DNA of 64,000 bases. Origin: Rhynchospora pubera (taxonomy: Eukaryota > Streptophyta > Magnoliopsida > Poales > Cyperaceae). A program made the position numbers and the translations under genes. The stretch lies in contig CM051461.1 in NCBI GenBank assembly GCA_028095005.1, positions 173,793,144-173,857,143 on the forward strand. The letters run 5' to 3'. This document shows, one piece after another, positions 13,150-25,390 of the stretch. Numbering within the stretch: position 1 is the stretch's first letter; each line of letters begins with the position of its first letter. The notes under the pieces are model-generated. The model saw only the letters and a program-made list of their open reading frames with translations, did not search any database and was not told the DNA's origin.

Positions 13150-16100
13150 TCTCTGATTGGCTGAACTTTGCTGTGTGTGTTTTGTCGTCGGGGATTCGCT
13201 GCAGGCTGGTCGCCACAGAAGATCAACGAAGGGCTCTATGGTGAGGCGACTGAGTCACATGGCTCGCGCCCGATTCCATGAACAGTGCGAACCTGGGTTT
13301 AATCCGCGTTCGACTCATGGACCCACTGTCTACGAGTCGGATCATGGTGCTCTGGATCCATTCGAGCCTTTGATTTATGTCCGTTAACTCTGAGATCCGT
13401 TCGCCCATCTTCATTAGGATTCGTGCTGGTCAAATAAGTCAAACTTCTCTTCCTTTCTTTCTTTTCTTCTGCCTCCTTCGACAAGGGTTTGGCTCGTCAC
13501 TCTCCCATGGTTCGGCAAGGTTTCGGAGCTTGGATCCATGGCTCTTGTAACGAAAGGCATCGTCGGTGCCGCGAGTCTTTTTCCATCCGACCGATGTTCT
13601 TAATTTTGGCTTACCTCAATCACAATGAGAGATCCTTTTCCCTTCTCCTTCTTAATGGTTTTCAAGGAGGGATGGCCACATGGAAACCTTGGGTGGCATT
13701 AACCACCACTGACGACCTGACTGTTATTGGGATGACCTCGCGAGGCTAACCGCGACTTTAATTGAACAGGTAACAATTTCTCCTTGTTAATTCTGAGCTG
13801 ACACCCTGATTTAGTCTGGTTTTGTTTTTTTTTTTTATTTGTCAGTTTTCCGGCTTAATTGAACTGTGCCATGTGATATTGATGTATCGCTGATTAGCAT
13901 CAAGGAATCAATTGACTCATTCAGTAACCATGGTGATCAGTTAGGGTCTGGTTCAGGGCACACAAACTCGAGACCAAATTTCTTGACCTATCTTCAGGCA
14001 TGCTTTACAATGTCCTGGTATGCCATGGTGGTAATTAATAACCCTTTTAGCCATAGTGTTCCCATTCTCCTTTACTGCTTTGAATTTTACGATTTAATTC
14101 TTCACCTTTTGAGGTTGACATTTGAACTTGTTTCCTTTTGTTTCAAGAACACCAGCCACTTATTTCAAGTTTTCCTTATTATTATTATTATTTTTTTGTC
14201 AGCTGGATCATTTGGTTTTGCTACGTTTGTCTCTTCTATTCTTTTTTTTATTTCAAACATCATTTCATCATTTATGTAACTTTGAAAACAAGCTTTCGAA
14301 ATTTACTATTTTCCTTCTCTTTCTTTTTTTTTTAGGGACAAATTTAAACTTATTTTTTTTTGAGACACTATCTTATCATTTTTTTTGTGACTTTTCGGGA
14401 TCAGCTTCTGTTTCTTTTTTTTTTTAGTTAACTTTGACAATCTTATTTCACCACTTCTTCGTATTTTTTTTGTTTGGAACTTAACATGGTTCAAACCCAT
14501 ATATCCCCCCCCTTTTTTAGAAAAAAAAAGCTAAGTTAAAGTTTTCTTTTTTGTTTATATATATATTTTTTTGAAGGAACAGCCTCAGGTTTATTCTACC
14601 CTCCCCCCCCTTTTTTTGTAAAATAGTTTTTTTTATATCACATATGTGTAAGTGCATAATTACTCTAAAAACTATTATTATTACTATCTCGTTTTGGCAG
14701 ATAGATTTTTAACCTTGGAAAGAAACTATTTGAGAGAAATATGGCATATCTTTTAATTAAATCCTAGCGGAACCTAAGCATGACCCCCCCCCCTTTTTTT
14801 TCTTAAACAATACTCTTGCATTTTTTTTTGTTTTAAAAGAGAACCACCCTTACTTAAGACAAATCTAACTAATATCTTGTGTTTGCGTGTCCCCCTTTTT
14901 TTTTAAGCAACTTCAGATATATATATTCTTCTATTTTTTTGAAATAAGACATAGGTGCTTACATGTGCTTTTTGATTCATTTTTTTTTTACCAAACTGAT
15001 TGTTTATATCATCTTTTATTATTAATTCCTTTTTAAATCACACTATGGTCGACGTTCTTGACAATCAAACCATAGCATGCCTTAAGACTTTATTGATGAG
15101 AACCCCTGAAGATGATCATGCACCATGGAAACAAGGTGATACCAGGTCGGCGTTCTTGACAACCAAACCTTTAATGGCATCACCATGCCGCCAATCTTGT
15201 AACTTCTTCCCGCTTGTCACTTCCTTGTGATTGAAGAACTCCTTTACCAGGGAGTAGAAGAACTCCTTTACCATGGAGTATAAAAGATAAAGAAAAAGGA
15301 AATAACAAGGCAGTAGTGATGTTTAATCTGGATTCAGCAAAAGAGGCATCCAAGAGAAGTTGTAAAAAAATTTCAAGCAAATTAAATGGACTTAAAAGGG
15401 AGTCTGATCTTTTATTTCAAAGAAACACTATGTATACAGCGACATATCCATTACCTTCTCTTAATGTTCTTCTCCTCTTACAGAAAACTTTTTTTTACTA
15501 AGCTCTTAACTCTATCAAACACAGAAGATGACTAAAATTCTTTTTCTCTCCTCCTCCTCTTTTTTTTTTATGAGATGATCTTCTTTTATAGAGGAGGGTC
15601 TCTAGGGTTTAGCTTCTCTTCCTTGACACATGGCAACATCTCCTTTTCTGGATTTGAGATGGAGGGTCTGAATATGAGATAGGGCTGCCGCCATGCTTTT
15701 GCAATTTCCCTACCACTTCTCTTCCTTTACTTTCTTTTACTGAAAATAAGAACATGACACTTGGCATTTGGATTTTACTCTCTCTTCTCAGTGTGCTTGG
15801 AGAAGGACTTATGTTTATCTTGGTACCACTGATGAGTTGTCTCTCATCCAGTGATTCATGGGTTGATGAGGGGCTGTAGTTTGTGTAGAAGGGGGTCTTT
15901 TCTGATGTGTAGGTACTGCTTCTAGGCATGTAGGCCTGGCATATCAGTAAACCATTATCCATCTTCTCCATTCGTTCCTTCTTATTGATTTTATGTGGGT
16001 GTGATAATCCACTGTTTATGTTAATTGGGGACCCTTTGTATATCATTGAGTTGCAGCTGCTCCTTTCTTTTTTTTTTATACTTCATAGCTATTTTCTCCT

Positions 16101-17430
16101 TGTGTTTTAATGCCAGTGCCTTTTTCATTGAATTTTGTTTCATTTTGCTATTATCTTCTGATATTTTAAACATTATGTTTCCTATTTAGGTTGGGTTACA
16201 TTTTTCATTTTCTTTTGGTCAGCAATCATCACTCAGGAGCATTTCAGGGGTAATATGGGCATACATGTTCCTCAAATTCCTTCACTGCTTATTTCATTCC
16301 TTTGTCTTTTCCTTCTAGTGACTGATTTACCCCTGAGTCAAAAGGACTACGCATGATCCATTCATTCCTCAGGTATTATATGGTGCATCCATTTTATATT
16401 GCAAGGGAGCATGCAGCCTAATCTCCAACCATTGATTTATGCTTAATCTCACCTCATAGTGTGGATGGGCGGTTGGATGTAACCTTTTTTATTGCACATA
16501 CTTTCCCCTTTTGTATCCCATCTGCACATGAGGCATGTAAAATGATGACTGTACCATCGCAATTAAAGTATGGGAGCTTTCCAACCCCTATATGAATCAC
16601 GTCTTGCATCCAACGACCTTAGTTTGGGGGGTGAGCTTACCTCCTATTGTCACTCTTCCTGGCACCAAGGACTTTCACAGGGCTAGCCCATCTTTTTCAG
16701 GTTGTAGGCTGTAGGGTAATGACATTCTCCATTTGTTTTCGTTCTGCCCTTTCCTTCACTATTGTGATACTGGAGGGATCCAATTCTGGGCAAGGGTTAG
16801 GCTACCGTTCTGTACTCCCTCTTTATGTCTTTTTGTCATGAATTTGTTTTTCTTTAAAGAAGGGAGACTGAGTTCATCATAACACTGTGGCATGCGACGC
16901 TTCCTCCTTTCTCTTATCAAAATTAAAGTTGCCTGGCGCGTTATCCCTTCCCCTGAGGATCCTTTGAGGTAACTATCTTCGCCATTCGCCCATTAATTTC
17001 AAGTAATTTCCACACATACAGCCCCCGCCACCATACTCTTTGACTGAGGTGGCACATCCACCAGTTCTTGACTTACTCTTCAAAAATTGATTTGTTGGTC
17101 ATATAATTTATGCCTCACTGATGTTCCTTAGTTGTTTAATGGCTTGATTCCATGCCTCCTCAAGCTTATTTGCGCGAATTTCCTTTTTCAGGTGGTTAAC
17201 TTGCTTTCCGTCGATCTTTCCTCCGTTTGTCGCCGAGTTTGGTACCGCCAGAGTCGCAGAGGCATCGCTAGCGCAGTGGCAGTGTTGGCTGAGGCTGAGG
17301 TGGCATAGGGCGGCGACAAACCACCTTCTCGCGCTGGCGTACAGCGACTGTGTCAGACAGTACTGTTTCGTCCCTTCTTTTTCTTTTTCAAACCAAGATT
17401 GTGGGACCCACAACCTCCCACCAATCAGAG
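13150..17430. mobile_element. Retrotransposon-like interior of hAT (unassigned)
   Basis: A block at about 13,180-13,420 (GTCGTCGGGGATTCG then CCACAGAAGATC) loosely resembles the leader after a Gypsy-type primer-binding site. 14,140-15,000 is dominated by T runs and C-then-T runs. A 26-bp direct repeat occurs at 15,233-15,280 (AGAACTCCTTTACCAKGGAG). The minus-strand frame at 15,609-16,046 (145 codons) and the one at 17,108-17,413 (101 codons) match no family I know. No reverse transcriptase, integrase or protease motif is readable. Confidence 0.35.
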
Positions 17431-20400
17431 AAATTCAGTTAGATGTTTTAATCCTAGATTGAGATCCGTCCATCGATTTTAGATAATATAGTGGGGATTA
17501 ATTACAGCCGTTAGATCAATTCTGTTGAGTTGGGTCTGATATGGCTCGAAGTGGGCCTTCAGTCCTGGCCCAAAGTGAATTAATTAAAAAGCCCATTCAG
17601 AATTACCTATGTCTATTTAGTTTTGGTGGGGGTTCGTTTCCATTTGTTTTGATAATGGAGGCGTCCATTTGACTGAATTTTAAGGGTAATTATGCTGCCT
17701 TTATTTTTAGGAAAATTGTTTGGTGCACTTCCATAGGTCAATTTGACATGAAATTTTGCATGGTTCCTCACAAAAATATGAAGAATTTAACCGCTACAAA
17801 TTTTCTATTTTTAGGACTCTTGTAATTAATTATAAGGATATCATAGGCGCATAATGGCATTCCCCATAATTAATTTATCGTCCATTTTTTAAGAATTTTG
17901 TATTTTCTTTTCATGTATTATGACCATTTATCGGGACTATTTTGTTGGGCTGTTGGTTGTGTGGGTTGAGTTTTGGTTGGTTGCGGAATTTATTTATTTT
18001 GGTTTTATGCAGCAAAATTTAGAGGCAAACAACTATTGATTAGTTACCAAGTCCTATTAATATCTGAATAATCATGATTAGTATTAATCATAAATTATAT
18101 GATCAAGAAGTTAAATGAAATTAATTTATAATATAATGAATTGTGGGATTTCTGACTTAAGAACATAAAAAATGTTCTATAAAATATGGATAAAATATCT
18201 GTATAATTGCCACGATTATCTGACTTCTGTTCTGATGAAATTGAGTATAAATTAGTGAAATAACTAATTTACAAAATATGAAATTTTGGTTAAGCCACAC
18301 AATTGGTTGTATGATCTGGCCACAGAAGATCCACGGATCAATTTTTGATAAAAAAAAGAGAGCGAGAGATCGAGACAGACGAGGCTGTCTCCTCTTTCTG
18401 CCTCGTCTCCTCCTTCTGATCTGGCGATGTTTTCGCCTCTCCCTTTCTTTATGCTGTGATACTCGAAGAGCATCACGCTCTTCTCTCTGTGTTGCGATGT
18501 GAGTGGATGGGAGTGAGGCTGCCTCTGGCTAGCCCAACCAGAGGTTGGCACCTCTCAATCTGTGGTGTGTTGGCACGAGGAGACCCCTTCTCTTCTCCTC
18601 GTTTGCGTTGCTTTGGCTGTAGCCCCTAACTCGCGCGTTGGCTTGACTCATTTACTCTCTTGGACTTCCCTCCTCTCTCGTCTCTTATGTCCTTTGTTGT
18701 CGAGGTAAGTCTATATATACTCAATTGGATTTGGGGTTTGGTAATTGGGGATTTACAGTCGTTGATGTGAGAGGAGGATTGAAACTCAGAGAGGTATTGC
18801 GTCCTTGTCTTTCTTTCGATTGCAAGTCAATTCTTAATTGAGCCTCTCGAATTCTTACTGACTTGAATACTGTTAGGTTGAACGGTTTATGGAATTGTCC
18901 TTGTTCTTGATTTGCTTGGCTTTGATACTGGCATTAATCGTTCTTGAGTGTTTGAGGAGATTTGTGAAAGCTCAGGAGAAAGGTATATCCTTACTGTGAT
19001 CTCTGATTTTGATAAATTGAGCTAACCGTAGGCTAATTAGTGATGCAAAGATATTATATGAGCTTTATTGGATACTCAATTGACTGAGAAAGACTATAAC
19101 TAATGATTAGACATGCTAGAACCCTGTATTAGGAACTGTAGACATCTCTTAGCCTCCATTTTATGCATATTGGTGATATTATGTAGTTGCGGTGGAACTT
19201 AGGGACTTATGTTTTATTTAGAACATGCATTTTAAGATTTATGTCCTACTGTTGTGGTATATGAACTGATTCTGTTATGGCATGCTCACTGTCATGTGCA
19301 TTGGGGTATGGATACTGTTATGGCATTAATAGGCTTTGTTAATGATGCATTTAGGTGACTTATGAACTGTGAGATACATATGTTAGGATATGTTGGATAT
19401 TCAATGCCTATTACTATGATATATATAGTGGATAAGCTATTTTTGTCATGAAATTACTAAGTGTTTGGCATTAGGAACTGTATGTTTGTTATGTCAGCTT
19501 GTAGTGTGGATTTGTGCATGAAATTACTATGCAATTGGATCATTATTAGCTGTTGAAGAACTTGTTTTCATCTCAGGAGCATGACATTCTTAAATTTTGG
19601 AGATATAGGCATGATTCTGTTATTTGATCTTTAAGAGTGATTAACTGACATCATTTAATACACTACTGTCATGAACATCTTGGTTGGGTAAAAGGATAGT
19701 GTCATAGCATGTTAATTATGCCATAAGTAGGTATTTACATGAGTAAGGTTCTGTATATGTGAATTCTGTTGTATAATTATGGTATAGCCATGCTTAAACA
19801 AGAATGATGTTTGATACAGTTGCATATCAACTGCATGTGCATAGCTACATGATAGGATTAGTACAGTTTTGTGGGTGTCTCATGCATTTCAATGAGGACA
19901 GGGAATAAATTGTGAAAACTGTGAGTCACTCAAGCCTGTTACATGCTTAAATTGCACTTTAAAGAGTTATGTGATAATTTTGTGGGTTTTTATAAGAATT
20001 CTGGCATGCATCATACATATTTGAGTAAACAGTGCCTATGTAAAAGCATTGCATGAGTTATTTAGGCTTCATTTTCATGCGTAGGATGCATTATAGTGAG
20101 TTATGTGACTAACTTTCTGTTTGTACCAATCTCTGGTACAGGTTTTGTGGTTCAGGGACTAAATCGTAAAAATAAATTAAGTTCTAGGGACTTAAATGCG
20201 AAATTCCGAGGGCCTATTTGTGACATGCGATGGATTTATGTATTAATGTAGGCATTTAAGTTAAAAAAGAAGGGCTTGGAATTTATTCTGGGCCTTTATG
20301 CAAATCTGTCGGAGGATAAATGGATGTGGATGTTATTATGACTATCGGATTGGATTCAGATTCGTTTAGTCTTGTCGGACCCATTACGACTGACTCAGTC

Positions 20401-22515
20401 GGCTGGATCAGGCTGACTGGGTTCAGCCGAGTGATTTGTGGGCTGAACTTGATTTTTGGGCCGAAAAAGAAAATTAAAGTTGGGCCGGAATTGTTCCTTT
20501 GAGCCTTCTTTGATCCGTTTGGCTTTTGGACTTATGGGCCGAAATTAATAGTGGGCTTAAATAATTAAAATTTTGTGGGCTTTTCTAAATTAGAATTTCG
20601 GATTAATATTAAATTCTAATTAGACGCGATTCTGTTGAGCTTGATAAACGGTAGACTAAAAGACTTAGACCCAATAGTATTAGTCTAACCTCGATAGTTG
20701 GATTTTCGGGATATGATGATTTAAAGTCTGCTTTTCGAACAGATATAGTGGCAATTAAATTATACAGACTATTCTGATCCCACAAAATTATAAATTAATT
20801 ATGTTTTATTTAATTTGATTTATTTCTGAATTTTGGATTTACTGTATTATTGCTTGTATTCTGTGAACTCTGTTGTAATAAATGTATGAATTCTGATTTT
20901 GCTTTATGTATGGATTATTATTCTGTTTAATGAACAAGCAATGATATAATACAGTACTTCAGATTAAATTACTGATGATTGGGAAAGTAACTAAATTATT
21001 AAAAGGACTTGGAATACTATATCAATTGTTTAGATAGACGTTGTTTAGTTAACCTTTGTTCACTTAAAGGAATTATAGAATCCCGTTAACAAATCTTAAC
21101 GGACCTTTAATCTATGACTGTGAACATGGAACTTTAGCGGAGCTATCTCCAAACCCAACTCGGAAGGTGCGGATTACACGAAATCTTTATTAGAATTCTG
21201 GACAGTCGGTAACTTTAAATTCATGCATAGCATGTTGAGTTTTCATTGGAAATTGCATTCTATTGTGCATATAGTCAATAGAAGCCCTAAATAAATGAAA
21301 TACATGTTGATAAATCCTGATTGTTCAGTTGATAATACTAAGTCTGATTTGGAATATTCATTTGATTATTATCATGATGATTCAGACTTAATAATAAAGG
21401 AGTGGAATGGTTTCAACGAATTTGTTCTATCAAAAAGATAGTTTTGACTTGATTAATGAAACCATAATGATTTTCGTCAGCATAACAAAACTCTGTTATA
21501 ACTCACTCATCCGGAGATAATCGGTTTGGCCCCCGACCCGGCCAGAGTCCTAGCGCTATTACTACTGAAAAATTCCCTCTGTCTGCTCTGTACCAATTGG
21601 TATTATACCATTGGTTTGGGAATAGCTCCCTCTGTTTCTGTCAGGCCTTGAGAACTGGAGTGTATGTTATTCTGTGATTATTATTTTGCTATGTTATGCT
21701 TGATTATGTCTGTGCAACTTGCATATTTTGCAGTATGCCAGTCCTAGGCCCTTTTCTCCTAGTGCCTACAGTACGATTCAGTTCAAATTTTTGCATGAAA
21801 ATTTTCAAAAGAAAATTTATGAGTTCGTATAAAGAACTGTGTAACTGGAACTAAATATCCACACTGGGAAATTAATTTCTCACTCCGTTTGTTGTTTGTT
21901 TGTGCCTCATTAATTTGGGGGTTCCAGGAAACGCGAAGCCATCCCAGGCCCGCGATAGCGACGTTCGAGTGCTCAATCCTCAAGTTTAGAATTCGAATCC
22001 CTAGCATAGATGCCGATGCCACACTTCTACTGTCCCTCGAGGCGCTGCCCGAGATTTATGTTTATCTGTATCTTGAATCACCTAATCCGGCTTCTCCTAG
22101 CGATGGCATGGTGCCAGAACAGGAACCCTCCCCGCAAGCGTAAAAGGGAGGATTCCTAGTTTGGTTGGGGTGTTGGTATTGGTGTGTTTTGTTTTGCTGT
22201 TGTATTGCTACTAAGTGATGCCGCTGTTGTTAAGTTACTTTTGTTTGGCAAGTGGTTGGTGATTTTCTGGTTAGGCCGGGGTGATCTCAAAAACAGTAAT
22301 TTGTATAATATGTATAATATTCTGTTTGGAGCTGGATGATACAAATTCCCAGCTATGATGAAAGATAAAAATAATGTGAAATATAATCTGAAGTTTTTGT
22401 ATACAATGATTTTGGGATCTGTGGCGTTTCGTCTGGGTTTGGTTGAAAAAAAAAATTTCGACTAAACCGTCGCACTTTCGTCTTCTAATTGAGGATTAGA
22501 AGCGGGGGTGTGACA
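17430..22515 (+). mobile_element. Probable LTR-type sequence ending in GGGGGTGTGACA
   Basis: The segment ends at 22,515 with GCGGGGGTGTGACA, the usual 3' end of many plant Ty3-gypsy LTRs. A TATA-like CTATATATA lies at about 18,711, and a GC-rich block at 21,480-22,140 is typical of sequence near such LTR ends. The sequence after 22,515 is not a primer-binding site, so this would be a 3' or solo LTR. The left boundary was not found and no 5-bp target duplication could be matched. It lacks coding capacity. Confidence 0.35.
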
Positions 22516-23150
22516 GTTTTATCGATAAAGTTTAATTGAAATAATTTTGGCCGTCATATATTATTAGAATATTGATATCCAATTTTGGCCTTCATATATG
22601 TACTGCCATATTTATTATCAATATAAAATCGAACGGGCCATTTGCCAAATAGAAAAGTTGTACTGTGTTTTATTTTTTTGTCTTCTTATATTTTGTGTTA
22701 TATAATTAATGAAGGGATATATTGCTTTATATACAATGGGATAGTGAGTAGGGATTTTGGCTCTTTGCACCGTGGCAACCAAACAAAATCTCATAAGTCT
22801 CATAAAATACATTGGCACTCTGTACACTTCTCCATCTCGTTTCTGCCACAAAATATCCCGGATGCCAACTTTTTATTAACTTCTGAGTATTTCCTTTCTC
22901 TCTCTATTTTTGCGTCCGTGTTGTTCCCTACTTCCCTTCGTCTTCTCCAAATCGGAGTTCTAAGCATCTGTTACCTCTCTCTATTGTCATGAAATCTGCT
23001 CCACTAGACTTTTGTACTCACATTAAGTACTAAATTTGCTCTCCTCCGCTTCTTCTCATGTTGCCTGCTACTCTGCTAGCATTCTTCTCGCCTCTCGCCT
23101 CTTGGTGAGCCTCCAAAAGAGTACCTCAGATCCAAGCCGTAAAACTTATA
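22516..23150. other. Interior of hAT near right end, no gene seen
   Basis: AT-rich sequence with two similar ATTTTGGCCKTCATATA words, then a CT-rich stretch (22,890-23,130). Frames here (up to 116 codons) have no recognisable motif. Confidence 0.4.
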
Positions 23151-23352
23151 CGGATATCCGAATTTTTAGACATTTCGGATACAGATATTTATCCGCATTC
23201 GTATTCGCATCCGCTCCAATATGTCTTCCCACATCCGCATCCGCATCCGTTTAGAAAAATCCGTATCCGCATCCGAACAGATGCGGATGTTGCTATTTTT
23301 TGAATTCGGATACGGATCGGAGCGGATAATATCCGATCCGTTTTCATCCCTA

Positions 23353-23360
23353 GCTTTCTA
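23353..23360. repeat. Right target-site duplication of giant hAT element
   Basis: GCTTTCTA, identical to 10,951-10,958, immediately after the terminal CATCCCTA. Confidence 0.9.
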
Positions 23361-23454
23361 GACAGCAAATTATTTTCTGGTTTCTAAATTAAATTATTCT
23401 AATGTGAAACAAGTCTTTATGGTAATATTATGCAGTTTTCAAACAGGTCGACTG

Positions 23455-25382
23455 CCGAAAATTTTTAATATAGGAATGATTGAAAATAAATGTACGAATA
23501 CAGGAATACAGATTCAAAATTTACGAAACTAGGAACCAAGGTACGGCACCAATAGTCTCCGCTCCTTTTTGCCTTGGTTCACGTGCCGGAGAGAGTTGTA
23601 TTTCTGATTTTTTTTCTCCATGAAATTAATGGACAGGTCCATTTTTATTTTTGAATAGTTTACAATAGTAGCTAGGTTGCCCCGGTACTTTGAAACATCA
23701 GCCGTACCCGTACCGGGTACGAACCGGATACTGGTACCGTACCCGGTACTTACTGGTACAGTCAATGGTTAACAGTTAATATTTAATTTGTTGATATTAG
23801 TGTTTATGATATTTATTTATGTAAACTCCAAGTTTATATCATTTATTTGTGTAAATCCAAACCTTAACTACACAGCTGGAATTTTCTGAAATATTTTTGT
23901 AAATTTTTTGTGCAAAGTAATACTTTCTAAAATGTCACACCAAAATGCATATGACACAAATAAAATAGCAAAACACCTAGAGGAAAATCAAAATAAATTC
24001 AACATTATTCTCAAATGAACAAATCCTATGATGTACTAAAGTTATTTCATAGGGCTTATAATTTTTTGAGGTGCTATATATATCTCCTTAAATAATAAAA
24101 TTTTATGTGTAATGAAATTTTTTTCAAAATAAATTTATGATAAATGTTACAAATCCATAAGAAAATTCTATAGTACGTTACAGAGTTGCATTAAAATAAC
24201 TTACAGTAATAATCAATATTTTTTGTTATGAGTTGCATTAAAATATCAATTTAATTTAATTTTAAAATTGAGCATAGCAACACTTCCTAACAGTATTATG
24301 ATATTTTAATGCAACTCTGTAACAAAAAATATTGATTATTACTGTAAGTTGTTTTAATGCAACTCTGTAACAAAAAGTATTGATTATTACTGTAAGTTAT
24401 TTTAATGCAACTCTATAACAAAAAAATATTGATTATTACTGTAAGTTATTTTAATGCAACTCTGTAACTATAGAATTTTCTTATGGATTTGTAACATTTA
24501 TCATAAATTTATTTTGAAGAAAATTTCATTACACATAAAATTTGATTATTTAAGGAGATTTATATAGCACCTCAAAAAATTATTAAGCCCTATGAAATAA
24601 CTGTAGTGCATCATAGGATTTGTTGATTCGAGAACAATGTTGAATTTATTTTGATTTTGCTCTAGGTGTTTTGCTATTTTTTGTGTCATATGCATTTTGG
24701 TGTGACATTTTAGAAAGTATCACTTTGCGCAAAAAAATTACAAAAATATTTCAGAAAATTCCAGCTGTGCGAAATTTAAGGCCTTTATAATTTAAAGGGA
24801 TATCTTATAATCTCGTAAAAATAATGAAATTTAATATTTCTTAATGTTTTTAAAGGAGATGTCACAGGTTTTATAAAAAAAAAATTCAAAACCATGAGGT
24901 TTCAATTAAAAATTCCTATAATAATTTTGGTGTCCCCAAATTTTGAAAACCTAAAAAACTTTACAAAATGATTAAAATCTAAAATTCCACAAATCAAGTA
25001 ATGTCCAACAATTTTAAAAAAGTAAAAAAAAATGTTCTTGTTATATATAAACAGAATAATTTTACACTTTTGTATATCTTATGTTTTCTTTTTCAGAATA
25101 GTCATAAATTTTCATTGAAAAATGATCTTTAAATGGAACTCAAACAATACAATACAAAATATCACCACTATTGTAAAATATTCAAAATAAAATGGAGCTG
25201 TCTATTAATTTCATGGAGAAAAAAAAAATCAGAAATACAAATCTCTCCGTGCACGTGAACCAAGGCAAAAAGGAGCGGAGACTGTTGGTGTCGTACTTTG
25301 GTTCCTAGTTTCGTAAATTTTGAATCTGTATTCTTGTATTCGTACATTTATTTTCAATCATTCCTATATTAAAAATTTTCGG
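23455..25382. mobile_element. 1.9-kb foldback (long inverted repeat) element
   Basis: The left end CCGAAAATTTTTAATATAGG is matched at the right end by CCTATATTAAAAATTTTCGG. Both flanks carry GTCGACTG (23,447-23,454 and 25,383-25,390), an 8-bp target duplication. The outer arms (about 23,455-23,650 and 25,190-25,382) and a second, longer inner inverted repeat (about 23,862-24,783) both pair well; sequence between them is not paired. There is no transposase frame. The 8-bp duplication suits hAT mobilisation; a 9-bp reading (GGTCGACTG) suiting Mutator is possible if the right terminus is one base shorter. Confidence 0.85.
24304..24466. repeat. 48-bp tandem repeat in one arm of the foldback
   Basis: Units starting TTTTAATGCAACTCTGTAAC at 24,304, 24,352, 24,400 and (partial) 24,449. 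The opposite arm (24,178-24,250) has only about one and a half copies. Confidence 0.85.
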
Positions 25383-25390
25383 GTCGACTG

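Larger units (their letters stand above)
10959..23352. mobile_element. Giant (12.4 kb) non-autonomous Ac-like hAT element
   Basis: The left end reads TAGGGATGAAAACGG and the right end is its exact complement, CCGTTTTCATCCCTA; the first 11 bases match the terminus of maize Ac/Ds. Both ends carry dense subterminal GGATACGGATACG-type motifs (10,970-11,150 and 23,150-23,340, in opposite orientation), as in hAT elements whose transposase binds repeated subterminal sites. The flanks are a perfect 8-bp duplication, GCTTTCTA. No reading frame above 145 codons and no recognisable hAT transposase exists inside; the interior looks like accumulated retrotransposon and repeat DNA. It must have been moved by a transposase supplied elsewhere, or been enlarged by nested insertions after it landed. 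Confidence 0.85.

Noticed and set aside
15609..16046. 145-codon minus-strand frame inside the hAT
   Set aside because: No family motif, low-complexity Ser/Pro/Lys-rich composition, no neighbouring exons; more likely chance opening in transposon DNA.
17108..17413. 101-codon minus-strand frame
   Set aside because: No recognisable domain and no splice partners; surrounding sequence is repeat-like.
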